A DNA stretch of 64,000 nucleotides from Anastatus disparis. Taxonomy: Eukaryota > Arthropoda > Insecta > Hymenoptera > Eupelmidae. Below, piece by piece: positions 29,601-41,909 of the stretch. Under the pieces are notes generated by a model that saw only the letters and a program-made list of their open reading frames with translations, was not told where the DNA came from and did no database searches. Both the position numbers and the translations under genes were made by a program. The stretch lies in the NCBI GenBank assembly GCA_017163975.1, contig JAFFSR010000239.1, positions 6,510,001-6,574,000 of the forward strand, read 5' to 3'. Numbering within the stretch: the stretch's first letter is position 1; every line of letters starts with the position of its first letter.

Positions 29601-31880
29601 AATTTACCATATAAATAAAAATAAAGATTTTAACTGTCATATTAAAATAAATTTAATAAATGAAAAACAACAAAGTACAATATGCAGTAAAAAATGAACC
29701 TGTAAAAAAATTCCCAATAAAATTGTTTATTTACCATACCAAGCCTTAAACCTTTTTTTTTCTCTTTTTGGCCTTTTTTTATTCTCTTTTACAATTTCTC
29801 CCCCAGTATGAGGTCTTTTAAATTACGAGGTGAGAGTTCACGGCTCGATGCTCCGGGGAAATATGCGCGCGTGTTCAATGTGTCTGCAATATTGCGTATA
29901 TATATCTGTACGCATGTATGGTGCAGCTAATCGCATTGTTCGCGAGCATATATATATGTTGCCCAGACCAAACGTTATATGTGTAAACCAATGTCTTGGG
30001 ACCTTTACTTTTATATCGTGTTTTACACGATGATATGGTTGGTAAATGCGTTTTATTAAAACTTCTTTATTTTTGGACATTGAGTATAGTGTGTAATTTA
30101 TATTGTGATGTTTTTATTTTATTTTCATGATATAACATTTTGTTTGTATTGAAATAATTAAATTATTTATTAATGTTATTTTTATTTAAAAAGTAAATAT
30201 ATTTCTGTGAAAAAGAGAAAAAAACAATTCAAATAATATTCTAAAAATAAACATTCAAATATTCCTCATCAATTATATGTTATCAGCAAAAATTAGCTGA
30301 ATTTCAATTTAATGAACAAAAGTTTAATTTATAAATATTTTATTAATACCGTGAATTAATTCAATATCAAACAAAATTAACGTATGTCTTAACGTAGATA
30401 AAATCTCAACTCAACAAGGTTAAGTCAACCCCCTTCATCATATACCTTTGTAGTTACACAGCTGACCCGTAACAAATTTTCCATTACAAAACCCACCATG
30501 ACTGTATGTGCACGATGATGACGCAAAAGAAAAAGTAATAAAAAATTGAAAAAATAATATAAAACGAGAAATAAAAAAATTGAAATCGTATACAGTACTC
30601 TAATGTAATGCCGACGGAAAGCAAAAGCTGCACTGGCTACATGTGTATTGTATATACATGTGTATAGCACGTATATGCGTATCATCGATATGTCAGCTGC
30701 TTCTATTTTCTTCGTAAATCCCAAAAGGAAGTCCCTCGGGGCGCTGATCGTTCATCCTCTCTTAAGTCTATAACGTGGCGTACACGTATGTGTATATATA
30801 CCTGTATAATATGTATGCTCTTCTCGTCTTATATCCGGTTACATGCTTGTCGATCCTCCCAACCTTTAGGATCTTTTACTTTTGGTCTTACTTCATCCTT
30901 CCTTTTTACTTTTTCATTTTGCCTTTTTACTCTGTCTTTTTCTTTGATGTTTTTTTTTCTTTCATTGTTTATTTGCATTTGGAAAAACTCATGCATAAAT
31001 AGATTTTTGATTCTCATCTAAAAGAATTTAATGACTATGTTATGTAAATATTTAATATTGATAAATATGGTTGATAATTGATTTATATAATTATTATCAG
31101 ATTAAATATATACAATTTATAAATTACTGTTCTTTGAAAATACAGCTGACTGAAAGAGTTACAAAAATAATTAATAATATGTAAAACTGATAAGACGAAA
31201 ATTTATATTTGTTAATTTATTGTAAGCACTTTTCATAGTAATTTTCAGAAATTAGAAAATCTAAATTTCCAATAAAATCTTATTTTTATTAAAAAATTGA
31301 TAAAAATCTAAATTTTCTGAAATCAATAACCAATATTATTTTCACACACGCACACGCACACATCTCTTTCTTGAATTGTTCTCAACCAACGTATATAAGG
31401 GTGAAAGAATATAGTAGTTTATGAGACCTCCATGAGTATAATGGTTATATGTGGCGTTCCTTATATCTTCCGGTAAAATTCGTGCCTAGATGTTCGCTAA
31501 AGTATAAAGTTTGTACGCGATTCAGATAGATATCAAAATGCACCCACATTCTTAAAGTGATGAATAGTGGAAGTTCTTTTGTTTCACAGAAATTTGATTA
31601 TTTCTCATTTGCTTTAGCTATCGTACATTCTTTAGGTACAGTCTATGTCTCTAAAGACTCTTGAAATTTAAAAAGAAATTTAATAGATAGCAAATTTTTT
31701 TATGAATTTGTCAAAGTTTATTTAGTTATAAATATTTGAGAGATCAAAATTGCATATTACAGAAAGCAACAAGAAGTTTTGAAACGTGAGTTTCAAAAAG
31801 TAAATAAAAGATGAAGCTTCTAACTCTTAATAAAATTAAGTTTACTTTTTTTCAGTATAATTCATTTTTTGTAAAATAAA
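23680..31880. other. Non-coding AT-rich DNA
   Basis: The longest stretch without a recognised element (8.2 kb). It has long T and A runs (for example 24389-24417 and 28029-28070) and scattered TATA strings. A slightly GC-richer patch at 29820-30010 shows no credible frame. Confidence 0.6.
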
Positions 31881-32263
31881 TTAAGGAGATGTAAACCGAA
31901 CACTACACCTGTAATTATAGATATTAGCTTCCTTTCCATTTTATTGCTGAATTTCCAGAAAAGAAATGCATTAGCTTGTAGTATGTGCCATACTGATTAT
32001 TTAGATAAATTTTCAAATAAATTCATTCATTAGCTTTTAAGATATTTGGATTCCTGTACAAAATTGAAAATTATTTAATAAAAAATATTGGAACTCAAAA
32101 TTCTCAATAACTAATGACTAAATTTATTTAAAAATTCAACCGAATAATCTTCATGGTATATACTACAAGCTAATGCATTTTTTTATTGAAAATTTTGCAA
32201 TAAAATGTAAAGATAGTGAATATTTTTGAGTACAGGTGTAGTGTCCATTTTACATCCCCTTAA
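31881..32263. mobile_element. TTAA-flanked foldback transposon A (non-autonomous)
   Basis: A 375-bp element (31885-32259) bounded by TTAA on both sides. Its ends are GGAGATGTAAACC and, inverted, GGGGATGTAAAAT. The inverted repeats extend far inward, to almost half the element each (about 170-180 bp). Shared blocks include ACACTACACCTGTA and GCATTAGCTTGTAGTAT. It has no coding capacity. TTAA target duplication is known for the piggyBac and Kolobok superfamilies; the GG ends fit Kolobok better than the usual piggyBac CC ends, but this is inference. It is the best-preserved of a small family seen here. Confidence 0.85.
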
Positions 32264-32404
32264 TGAAAACATGAAAATGCTCTAAAAATTTTTTCATACA
32301 AAAAAAATTAATCTTCAACAACTTTTGTAAATGCACAATATTCTTGACTATGAAGATAATTTGAGCATTTTTACGCTTATAGAAGAAAATTGAAATGAAA
32401 AATT

Positions 32405-32492
32405 TTGTAGTATGGAGTTTCGAATTCGAATCCATTGTGCGGTATTCATACAAAAGCCAAACATTCTATTGATTGGGCTGTTAGACTGGTAT
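32405..32492 (-). mobile_element. Possible second tRNA-derived element (diverged)
   Basis: On the minus strand the sequence reads CTAACAGCCCAATCAATAGA (A-box-like) and, about 45 bases later, GGATTCGAATTCGAA (B-box-like), with the spacing of a tRNA. It is clearly different from the main SINE family. It is too degenerate to assign an anticodon or find the ends, and could be an old tRNA pseudogene. Confidence 0.35.
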
Positions 32493-34779
32493 ATATGTCA
32501 ACTTATAACTTCACATTGTCTTTTTTATTGATTAAACCATTAAATATTACATTCATCAACATATGTCAATTAAATATTAATGTAATTTTTTACTAATATG
32601 TTATATTATGAGAACTGAAATTCGTAAAAAATTCAAATAATATTTTATGGTAAATTGATGACACCGATTCCGCATTCTAAAAAGTCATCATAATAATATC
32701 TTTATGTAATTTAGCGCGTGAAAAGCGAATTAAACGGACTCTAATAGATCAAATTTTTTTTAATGATTTCATGAATATTTTACACACAAAGTAGAAGGAT
32801 TCACACTAATTATACAACAATTGTACTCTAGATAATTTTTTTCATTCACAATGATTATAAAATTAAAATATTATAGAACATAAACTCATTACACAAAAAC
32901 AGTTCTAGTGGCTTTACATTAATACCGTTTAAGCAATTGTCTAAAGATTATACTTTCCGCAAGAATATAAGAAACAGTTCAATTTGTATTGTGCGAGAAC
33001 TCTGAAATGAAAAATTAATTAAAAGAATAAACCGTAATAACCTTCATTTTAAAATTAAAAAAATTAAAATTAATAGTTCATTTATATTGCCTAAGCCAAC
33101 GATATTGCAAAACATTTAATTGTAAATATGTTCAATCAAATATCGACTTTTATTCTTCCAAAACTTAATGATACAATGTATACATAAGCAATACAAAAAA
33201 AAAAGAAAACAAAGCCGGACGTTGGCATTATGTAAAAGTCCTTAGTCAAAGTAGAGAAAATATTTACAAACTTTAATAGCTTCCTGTTCATTAAGTTTAA
33301 AAAAATTTAAAAAAAAAAATGAGGTATAAAGAACCCCAAAAAAAAGAAAAAATCTGGGTAAGGATAGTCACTACATGTATAGAGATGGTAATGCATACCA
33401 CAGATAAACAGAGGAGAGGCCACACCGCCACTTTCATCTCTTTAGTCTTTCTCTCTCTCTCTTTCTCTTCTGCAATATGTATGTAAATCGAAAGTATACA
33501 CTTATAATAAATACAAGATGTAGATAAAGTGGTATGCTTGCGCGGAAAGCGATTATTATTAATATACGAGCCAACGCAAAAGTATATTGCCACTGCATTT
33601 GCCTTTTGTAGTCTGACGTTATATGTACATAGTTTGTTGATGTACCGTGTGACTTTAAGGTGGATTAGTTGTAGGATCGAATAAAAGGAGAAAAATTTTA
33701 AAAGACAATGATGTAAATTAAATGTTTGAGACGCGGAATTTTGGGATATTGATACATTGGTATGAAATTAGCATCTGAACAAATAAATTTATAATCATAG
33801 AAATTATTTTAGATCTGAATTTGATGTGCAAGTTATGATTTTATGTTAATATATACTTGCCGTATTATGTGATTAATCATTTTAAATTAGGATCATTTAA
33901 ATAATTTCATAATAACTTCAGAATTTATCATTTTTCATTAGGTTAAAGCTAATTAATTTTATGAAATATCCAAACACAATAACTTCATGTTTCTAAAGTA
34001 AATCTAATTCAAACTCATTCACTTATCTACCACTTGAACAATTTAGCAAACCATTGTTTGAGTTACAAACTACCTTTGACTGGTCCAAATAGAACCATTC
34101 ATCTTCTTTCTAACGATAATAGTCCCAAAAACCATAGCTACCTCTTTAACCCACCCATTAAACTGATCTCTTTGTGCAAAAACCCACACTACACACAGTC
34201 AACCAATCACTTTTAAACTACCACACACACCCAAACATGTATAAAACAGATTGGTCTTTCCCCATTTTGAAGGAGCACCTGATATCTATCTATCCGTAAC
34301 ACTTGTGTCCATAAACGTTATGAGGCTTTATCGTCACGTCAATTTTCTTCGCTCGATTGCTTTGATTTTATTATTTGCACATTGTAGAGTAAAAGCTTGC
34401 TGGATAAGTTGATATATACACACATACGTATATTGGGGTGTCACGGGTCTTTTAGTTTTAACGTTATAGGCTAAAACTTGTTTACCCTAAATCCCCCTCG
34501 TACAGTAGGTAGATCTAATACTCTCGATGTGTACGTATATACATTCAAGAGGGTTGGTTACTTGTCGCTCCACTTCTGACTGATTTATTTCGACCCTTTC
34601 TCATTTTCACTTTGTCCTATACAGTTACTCTCTGTGTAGTTCACTTTCGTTCTTTCTTTTTTGCGGCTGTTTTTCGATGGCTATTTGTTCTTTTTTCCGA
34701 ATATATTCTCTTGTTCTTTTTGTCTTTTGTGATACTACATTACTTTTGCTATGTGTTCAAGTATAAGTTGCTGAATCCA
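32493..34779. other. Non-coding AT-rich DNA
   Basis: No gene seen. A CT tract lies at 33448-33464, and short frames at 33.3-33.6 and 34.0-34.2 kb look like chance. Confidence 0.6.
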
Positions 34780-35014
34780 ACATGAAAAAAAATTTTAGTA
34801 AAAATTACAATATTTTAGATCAAAGTTGTCACAGACTGTCATCATAGCCAAAAATTACCATAGTTTATGCTAAAATTTACTGGAGACACAGGATTTTTCA
34901 TTATATTTCATGCAAATTTTACCATAATCTATGGTAATTTTTTATTATAATGGCAATCTGTGACAATTTTGCTTTAATTTATTCTAATATTTAGTTAAAT
35001 ATTTCTCTTCGTGT
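34780..35014. mobile_element. Inverted-repeat element with GTCACAGA core
   Basis: About 235 bp with inverted arms of about 110 bp. The left arm holds GTCACAGACTGTCATCATAG and AAAAATTACCATAG; the right arm, inverted, holds GTCACAGATTGCCATTATAA and AAAAATTACCATAG. The outer ends are ACATGAAAAAAAA and, inverted, ACACGAAGAGAAA. The target duplication is not clear. A related half-copy lies at 13.5 kb. Confidence 0.65.
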
Positions 35015-36295
35015 AACATTATGTTGATAAAATAGTTTCAGCGAAATCCATAAAATTGTTAACGAAATTTTCAAGAAAATTGATGATTACAAAATGATTT
35101 TCCTAAAAACTTTATTTAAAGAATATAAAAAAAAAATCAATAAACTTTGAATTACTGTTTTTTCATTTGAACTATAATTAACTTATGAAATTGAGAAATG
35201 GATCGCTTGTTATTTTATTTTTGATTTTATATTTCAACAGGTTCGATGTCTAATTATTCAGTTACTTTAAACTTTAGACATGATCTTGTAACAATAAATT
35301 AAAAGTTTTTCGGTCCGCATCGTATAAATTTTGAAAATTTATCCTTTTAATTAGAAAGTTCAACAATTCCAATGTCTATCGCATCTATTGTTTTCAAGAG
35401 TGCGTATCCCATTTCTTGTTAGCTGTCTCCCTTTGAGTAACTTCTCTCTTATACTCTTTTTCTCCCTCGTAAATACTCGAGCTATGCTTCGCCTGGATGT
35501 AAATTAACTTCAAATAGTTCAGGCAATTCCAGAAATACGACGCGATGACTAAATACATCAGGTGACACGTCTATTTCAATACCAAGCTTTTTATTTGTCA
35601 GATATTTAAATAATTTCAAAATACGAATATATTTCAAAATAATCCAACGTAGTAGACGAACTTAATCCCCCTGAGTGTTTCATACGTGCCGACAACGGCG
35701 ACTCATCAATTAACAGATTGATGCTTTTTTTTGCTAACGTTCTCCCTTACGGAATTATCGATAAGCTCATGCATACACAATAAGGGAAAATATAGTTGAT
35801 TTGCATACGTTAATTTCCATTTGATTGGATTGATTTTAAACTTGTCCCCTTTTGATACGTATACATGGAGGTTCAATTGTCATTGCGTGCGATTCTTTTG
35901 AATAATAATAATACGATTTGTTGACCATAACATTAAAATTTATTTCAAATTGATATTCTGAATTTATCAATTTATGAATATTTATCAGTTTGCAATAAGT
36001 TAATATTATTTATATGCGCTAGCTTATAAATTTTATTTTCAGGAAATTTGAATTATTCTGATATTTATTAATAAGCCTTATAGAAGTCACAATTCAAAAT
36101 ACTTTGAAAATTATGTGAAATATTTTCTAATTAAAATTAGAAAAAAAGATATTCTTAAATAAAACTGATATAAAACAAAATTAATATAACAAACGAAATC
36201 ATGATTCATCTTAATTACCTGCTCAATTCATTAAAATTAATGTACGTGTATATACATTTAGTTTTACTAATGAACATCTTATCTTATGTTTGTAG
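35015..36295. other. Intron upstream of the 36.3 kb exon
   Basis: AT-rich with no element recognised. It ends in the acceptor at 36294-36295, which has a modest pyrimidine tract (CATCTTATCTTATGTTTGTAG). Confidence 0.6.
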
Positions 36296-36493
36296 GTACG
36301 AGGAGATGCCGCCTCGTTAATTCGTAGTTACCTCGGTCCGATTTATGGTGAAAATGTTTTAGACATCTTAACTAGGCAAGCACGCGACATACTAGTTTGC
36401 GCTTATCATGGGAACTTGGAAAATTTCGTTAAATCTTATTTGTCACCGGCAGTCAAGCTATTAAGCGAAGTCAAACGCGTCGCTTCTAAAAAG
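36296..36493 (+). CDS. Internal coding exon of an unrecognised protein (66 codons)
   Basis: Seen: an acceptor (TATGTTTGTAG) directly before the exon and a consensus donor (AAG then GTAAGT) directly after it. The 198 bases between are open in only one of three frames and make exactly 66 codons, so the exon is phase 0 at both ends. GC is clearly above the surrounding AT-rich DNA and codon use looks protein-like. The peptide begins VRGDAASLIRSYLGPIYGEN and ends in a lysine-rich stretch (EVKRVASKK). It has one cysteine near the middle, no obvious membrane segment or signal peptide, and an alternating hydrophobic/charged pattern suggesting amphipathic helices. I do not recognise the family. No other secure exon is visible within 20 kb on either side, so its introns are probably very long. 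It could be a constitutive or an alternative exon; the sequence does not say. Inference: it belongs to a + strand gene spanning much of this window. Confidence 0.8.
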
Positions 36494-39079
36494 GTAAGTT
36501 GAATGTTATAAATTTTTTAAAATTTATTTAATTAATTTTTTCAAGTTTCAAAAATTGAATTTTTGAGTTGAATTTTAAAACAATTGAAGAACAATAAACA
36601 CAGTGTTTTTTTATTGTTTAATAAGATTTTCTAAAACTAATATAACAATATAACAAAGCAACATAGGAAAACATGAAATTCTTTCACAATCATAAAGAAC
36701 AAACAAAAAAGATTCAAATTCAATTAGCATAAATTTTCAACATAAATAATCATTAAAGAACCAGCTCATTGTTGAATCACCTATACGCGGAAGCAAAATC
36801 AATTTAAACCGATCCCTGTCTTACGAAAATTTCACTCGCGTTTATCGCGCTCAAATGAAAAATCTAAGTAAAAGCACATGTCTTTTATACACACACATAC
36901 AAATGCATATATATATTTATAAAGTTACATCACAAAGTACATATGAACGTGCGTGTGTTTTGTTATAATACCTCACAAGTTGAATCGACAAACTAGACAA
37001 GACGATTAATAAAGCACCTTTAAACTGAGACTTTGATTGTAAGATTGTAACCGCTGAGATTAAACGCATCGTGCACGCAAAGTCTACATACATATGCTGG
37101 AGTGTATTATTAGAAAATAAAGACACTAGAGCTGAAGTTGGGATTAAACATTATGTTACAAAACACATTTTAGGCTTAATAGATTATAATGACGTTAGAT
37201 TTGAAGTATTAAAAAATAATAATAATTTACTTATTTTATCATCGAGAAAATTATGATGAGGTTTACTTTGTGAAATGTTCAGTACAACTTTTGTTACTAT
37301 ATTTTTTGTACTTTATGATGAAATTCAATCATTCAAAGAGCAAAAAAACAAATTTTTGCAATGCATAAGTTTGATTTAAGTGAAAGGGAAAATTTATAAC
37401 TACTATACTATAAATAATAAAACAAAAACAAATAGGCGATGGCTTTTTAGTGATTTTCACATATATTTCTCATACAAAATAATCTTTATGATTCCCTGTA
37501 TAAAAATTTGAGACTTTGTCAATATATTTCTACATTCTAAGTTGTTCTTACTTTCTACTTTATTTTTCTTAGATTTTTTGTCATAATGAGCAAAAGTGTA
37601 GTGAAAATTGAATTTCAAGTGAATTTCACCCTAGTGTGAAATAAAAGGCATCAATAGATAACGCACGATTAGTAATCATATTCCAAAGAAATTGATGTTA
37701 AAATTCTTTAATCATTGTAATAAATTATTTTAACATATGTTTTTTCAATGAGTGACGATATAATTATAGGAAAGATTATAAATATTTTTAAGAGTTAAAA
37801 ATCCAAAAAACTTTCTTGAATCAAGTAGTACATTTATTGATAAAATATACACGATGTAAATAGTGCATTAGATAGAAATTTTTTTTGTTTTTTAATGAAC
37901 CTTGTAATTTGTAAAATGAATATTTTAGTTTGAGATTTTTTTTAGATTTACTAGGAAAGATTATAAATAAGACTATAATTTCAACTACAATATAAATCTT
38001 TTCGAAATTTTCAAAATTTTTTGATTTATCAATTGCACGTGTAACGCGGCATTAAATATTTTAGATATGCTAAACTTCGTTACACATTTAAATATTTATT
38101 TCCAAGACTCGATTCCTAAGCCAGATTTAAAGATAATAATTTTGTCAGATATAATAAATCCTGCATGAGAATAATTAAAAATTCTCTTCGTTACGCTCGA
38201 GCTTGAACAGTAATCTGGAAAATTAATAAGCACGAGCCGCGGCTATTCATTTTCTCCGATAACAAAAAAAAAGAAAAACAAAAAAAAAATTAAAACTTTG
38301 TAGTTATGTCAAAATATATGTATATACGTAAGCATTGGATCAAGGAAGACAGTTATTTCATACACGCTTATAATTTACTTTAACAAACACTTTTTTAAAC
38401 CGTCGTACTGCAACGTCGATAGAAAATAAGGAAGTGTATTAGGAAAGAAAAAAGAAGAGAAAAAAATGGAAATATATAGTCGAAGGTGTGTCGCATAAAA
38501 GGCAGGTGAAATAGTCAATTTATTACCATTTAAGAAAATGTATAATTACGATAAAAGATTCTCAATATAAACCAAAGGCATACAACATGTAATACGACGC
38601 CTATATATAGCTGTTTCGCTACTATCTTTATTCAATGTCGAGATGTAATTCTCTCGTTTTTTTTTATCTTTACAATATTTAAACTTTCTTGTTTTCTCTG
38701 CGTGCGCACCGTACACACATACACACACATGTGTATGAGCTTTGGAGTTTTAGATTCGATGTCTTGATATTGGTTTATAATTTGACTTTTCTCACGTTAA
38801 TTATCAGCTCGTTTATTATTTTTCATTGATCATAAATCATCGCGCAAAGCTAGTAAATATGCTATATGAATTTTTTTTTTCCGTTTTCTCAATATTTCTA
38901 GGTTGAAAATTAAGTAAAAGTCAGAATGGTCTACATATTTTTGCAATCGGTATTGATATCAGGGAACAATTTATTTGTTTACTTGAAAGGTTAGTAAAAC
39001 ATGCAAGCTATTAGCTGTTTCACAGTTGATACTATTTTATTTTATTGATTACAGTATAGTTTTAGAAATTCTTACAAGT
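36494..39079. other. Intron downstream of the 36.3 kb exon
   Basis: Starts with the GTAAGT donor. AT-rich; no further exon, RNA or mobile element recognised. Short CA/TG repeats at 38715-38735. Confidence 0.6.
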
Positions 39080-39215
39080 AGGGCTCTGGCAAATTTTGAA
39101 GTTAAGCAGTAGCATGTGAGATTAGTATTTAAATACATGACAATTGAGTATTTTGTCATGATTTTTTATCATCGTCATACTGACTTTATATGACAACTGC
39201 TTGGGACGTTTTCTC
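39080..39215 (+). pseudogene. 5S rRNA-derived sequence interrupted by a small insertion
   Basis: GAAGTTAAGCAG (39098-39109), then TTAGTATTTAAATACATGAC, then CTGCTTGGGA (39198-39206) correspond in order to the 5S rRNA segments AAGTTAAGCAG, GGTTAGTACTTAGATGGGTGAC and CGCTTGGGA. The upstream GGGCTCTGGCAAATTTT resembles the preceding 5S region. About 46 extra bases sit between, flanked by a 7-bp direct repeat ATGACAA (39137-39143 and 39190-39196). The sequence is too diverged to be a working gene; it is a 5S pseudogene or the head of a 5S-derived SINE. Confidence 0.65.
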
Positions 39216-40626
39216 ACATTCGGCAATGTGAGCAACGAGGTATGGAGAGTCTTGATTACAGTATTTTGGAGTCATTAGCTGATAAAAATTTTATAAACTG
39301 TGTTGATTCTACTGAGCTGGTTTATTGATAAATTTATTTTTGTAAATTTTGGTTTCGGAATAATAAATAAAAGAAAAAGAAAGGTAAATTAGAAACAGTT
39401 ACGTTAGAATAATTGAAAGTATGATGAATGCTTTCTAACTCATGAAAAATTATCATCAATATAATTCTAATTTATATGAATTCACTCGCAAGCTGTTCAA
39501 ATAAAAATTACATAATCTTATCTTATTTCCGAGAATTTCTTCAATAAATAAATTTCTACACAGTGATTAATATTCATCTCGTAATTTCATTACAAGTTTA
39601 AGGTTAAAAAAAATCATTTTAATTTTATCATGACAACATTAATTCATCAACTTCATCAAATTCAACATATTTAAGAACCAACGAAAATAATTAAAAAGTA
39701 AATAAACAATTTTCAAGGCAATGAAAAATTACACAATGTATACAAATTCATGAAAACAAAAAAAAATAATGATCATATCAAAGCTTATGCCAGATAATTA
39801 TACATCGTTTAATTTAGCAAATTTTCAAACGTAAAGTCATTATTAAACGCAAATAATTTTATTCACTCACCAGGGAGTCCTTTTGCGCATCATATAATGT
39901 GCAATAAGATGATATGATATCCTTTTAGAAAGAGAGAAAAAAAGATAGTCGGCAAACTCGATAAAACTTTGTATAAACGAAAAATAAAAAAATTATGCCT
40001 TGGCCATACTAAGAATCTCTATATGTATATATAAAAATAAAGTAAGCGTTGAGAGCGTAACAAATTTACTACGTAACATCGATGGATGTATATAAGCGTT
40101 CGTTTCGTATACCCTTAGATATGTGTACAAGAAAAGAGAATTAAAAAAAGAGAGAAAAAGTCTTTGGAAAAGGGCTCGAGGGCGAGAGATAGGCAAAGCA
40201 AAGCAAAAGTAATATTCGCACCAAAGTAACCGGCTTAATTCGAACGCTTTGTTAAAATGTACGCTGAAGTACTTTCGGCACCCTTTGTAATACTCCTAAG
40301 CTCTATACTAAGTGCATATATACACATACACATTTATACCTTTTACTTTCCTTTTTCTCTACCCTTTTGTCACTTATCTCTTTTTCTCTTCCTCTTTTAG
40401 ATTTCACGTTGATGTGTACAAGCCATGCACTTGTAATCCATCTTATTTTTATTTTTTATTTTTAATCCTTGAAGCATTTGAATAAAATATTTTTAAAAAC
40501 TCATAATAATTGAATTTTTAAAAATTTTATTTGTGTTAAAAACTAGCGTCAATCTTTTTGAATAAGTAAATTAAATTCTCAAAGAGGAATTTGAATAAAT
40601 TTTAATTTTATTAAGGTAAAATATTG

Positions 40627-40757
40627 CGATGTCAGTGGCTTAGTTGGTAGAGCGATGGATTCATAATCTCAAGCATTCGAGTTCGAATCCCACTCTCGGC
40701 AGCAGGCACCACATATGTATGTGCTTCGTCCTCAAACACGACGTTAAATAAAAAAAG
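40627..40757 (+). mobile_element. tRNA-derived SINE, copy 5, lacking the tail hairpin
   Basis: Same family, first of three + strand copies. The tRNA head and first half of the body are present, but about 51 bases that carry the whole conserved hairpin are missing: sequence jumps from TCAAACAC straight to GACGTTAAATAAA. It is therefore about 130 bp against about 195 bp for full-length copies. This is either a deletion after insertion or a real short subfamily. Confidence 0.85.
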
Positions 40758-41877
40758 TGAAATACGGTTTAAATAAAATTGTAAACATATGAATTTTATT
40801 TTTTTTATTTTTCATATTTTAAATAAAATTGAAAGATTACAGTAAACTTTTAATAAAAAAGAAGTAAAAACAATTTTTTATTGTACAACGTAATTGAAAT
40901 AAAAGAAAAAAATAGCATAGTTTTCATACATTATTACTTGCATAGTCAGATTCAAACATTTTAATATTATTCAACGATTTTTATTCAAAATAAGTTATTT
41001 TTATTTTATCACTATACATAACTGGAAACTTTTATAATTCTTTTCTCATATGATTCTATTTAAAACAAGGACAATATAAAAGTCTTTAAAAATACATATA
41101 TAAAGTTCGGGTAATAAAAGAGAATACGATATAAAAATGAAAATATCGTATTGATAAAATTTCTATTTTTCTTTTATGTGCTTTCAGTACTTAAGATTTT
41201 CTCAGTCTGAGGAATTACATAAAATTATTTTTGTAAACAAATTTTACAACACAAATTTGATTATAAGTATTGTAATAAATAAAATTAACATTTAAATTAT
41301 CAATTCACGCTATCTCATAAAGAAAATTTAAAATGGTATTCACTTAGCCCTATACTCGTTTCGCATTACAATACCATTTCATAACTTGATGAGACATATT
41401 TACATCACAATTCATCCGCTCTAGCTTTTCCCCATCCTCTCTCATTCTCTCTCTTTTCCTTATTCTACGTTACAAGAGAAAATCCGATTAACACTATACC
41501 CAAAAAGAGAGGAGTCACGTGCCCTTGCCTTGTGAGGGATCTTCAAAATATACACTGCGCTAAGGATACTTGGTGGTTATCCGCAAGAATGAATTATCAA
41601 GGATCTATATAGATATGAAATAGGGTTCAGTAAGTACAAAACGCTTTTAATTGAACAAGGGCTGCGCACGCCTACGATATGATAAATTGACTCACATCCG
41701 AGGGAGAGTTTCTTTACTTCTTTTTTTTTCTTTATTTGGAAGCCTGTACACACAACGATATTGCTGAAATAACTTGAAAAGAGGGGATATATATGAGAAG
41801 TCGCTTTTCTTCAATTTCGGATTAGGATGAAAGTTTAGTGTATATTAGAGGTTTTATGTCTGTATAGATGTGAGGGT

Positions 41878-41909
41878 GGAAGGTTTTATTGTTAACAATA
41901 AAACCTTCC
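41878..41909. repeat. Perfect 32-bp palindrome, no spacer
   Basis: GGAAGGTTTTATTGTT is followed immediately by its exact reverse complement AACAATAAAACCTTCC, centred on GTTAAC. No target duplication or larger inverted repeat around it is obvious. Confidence 0.9.
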
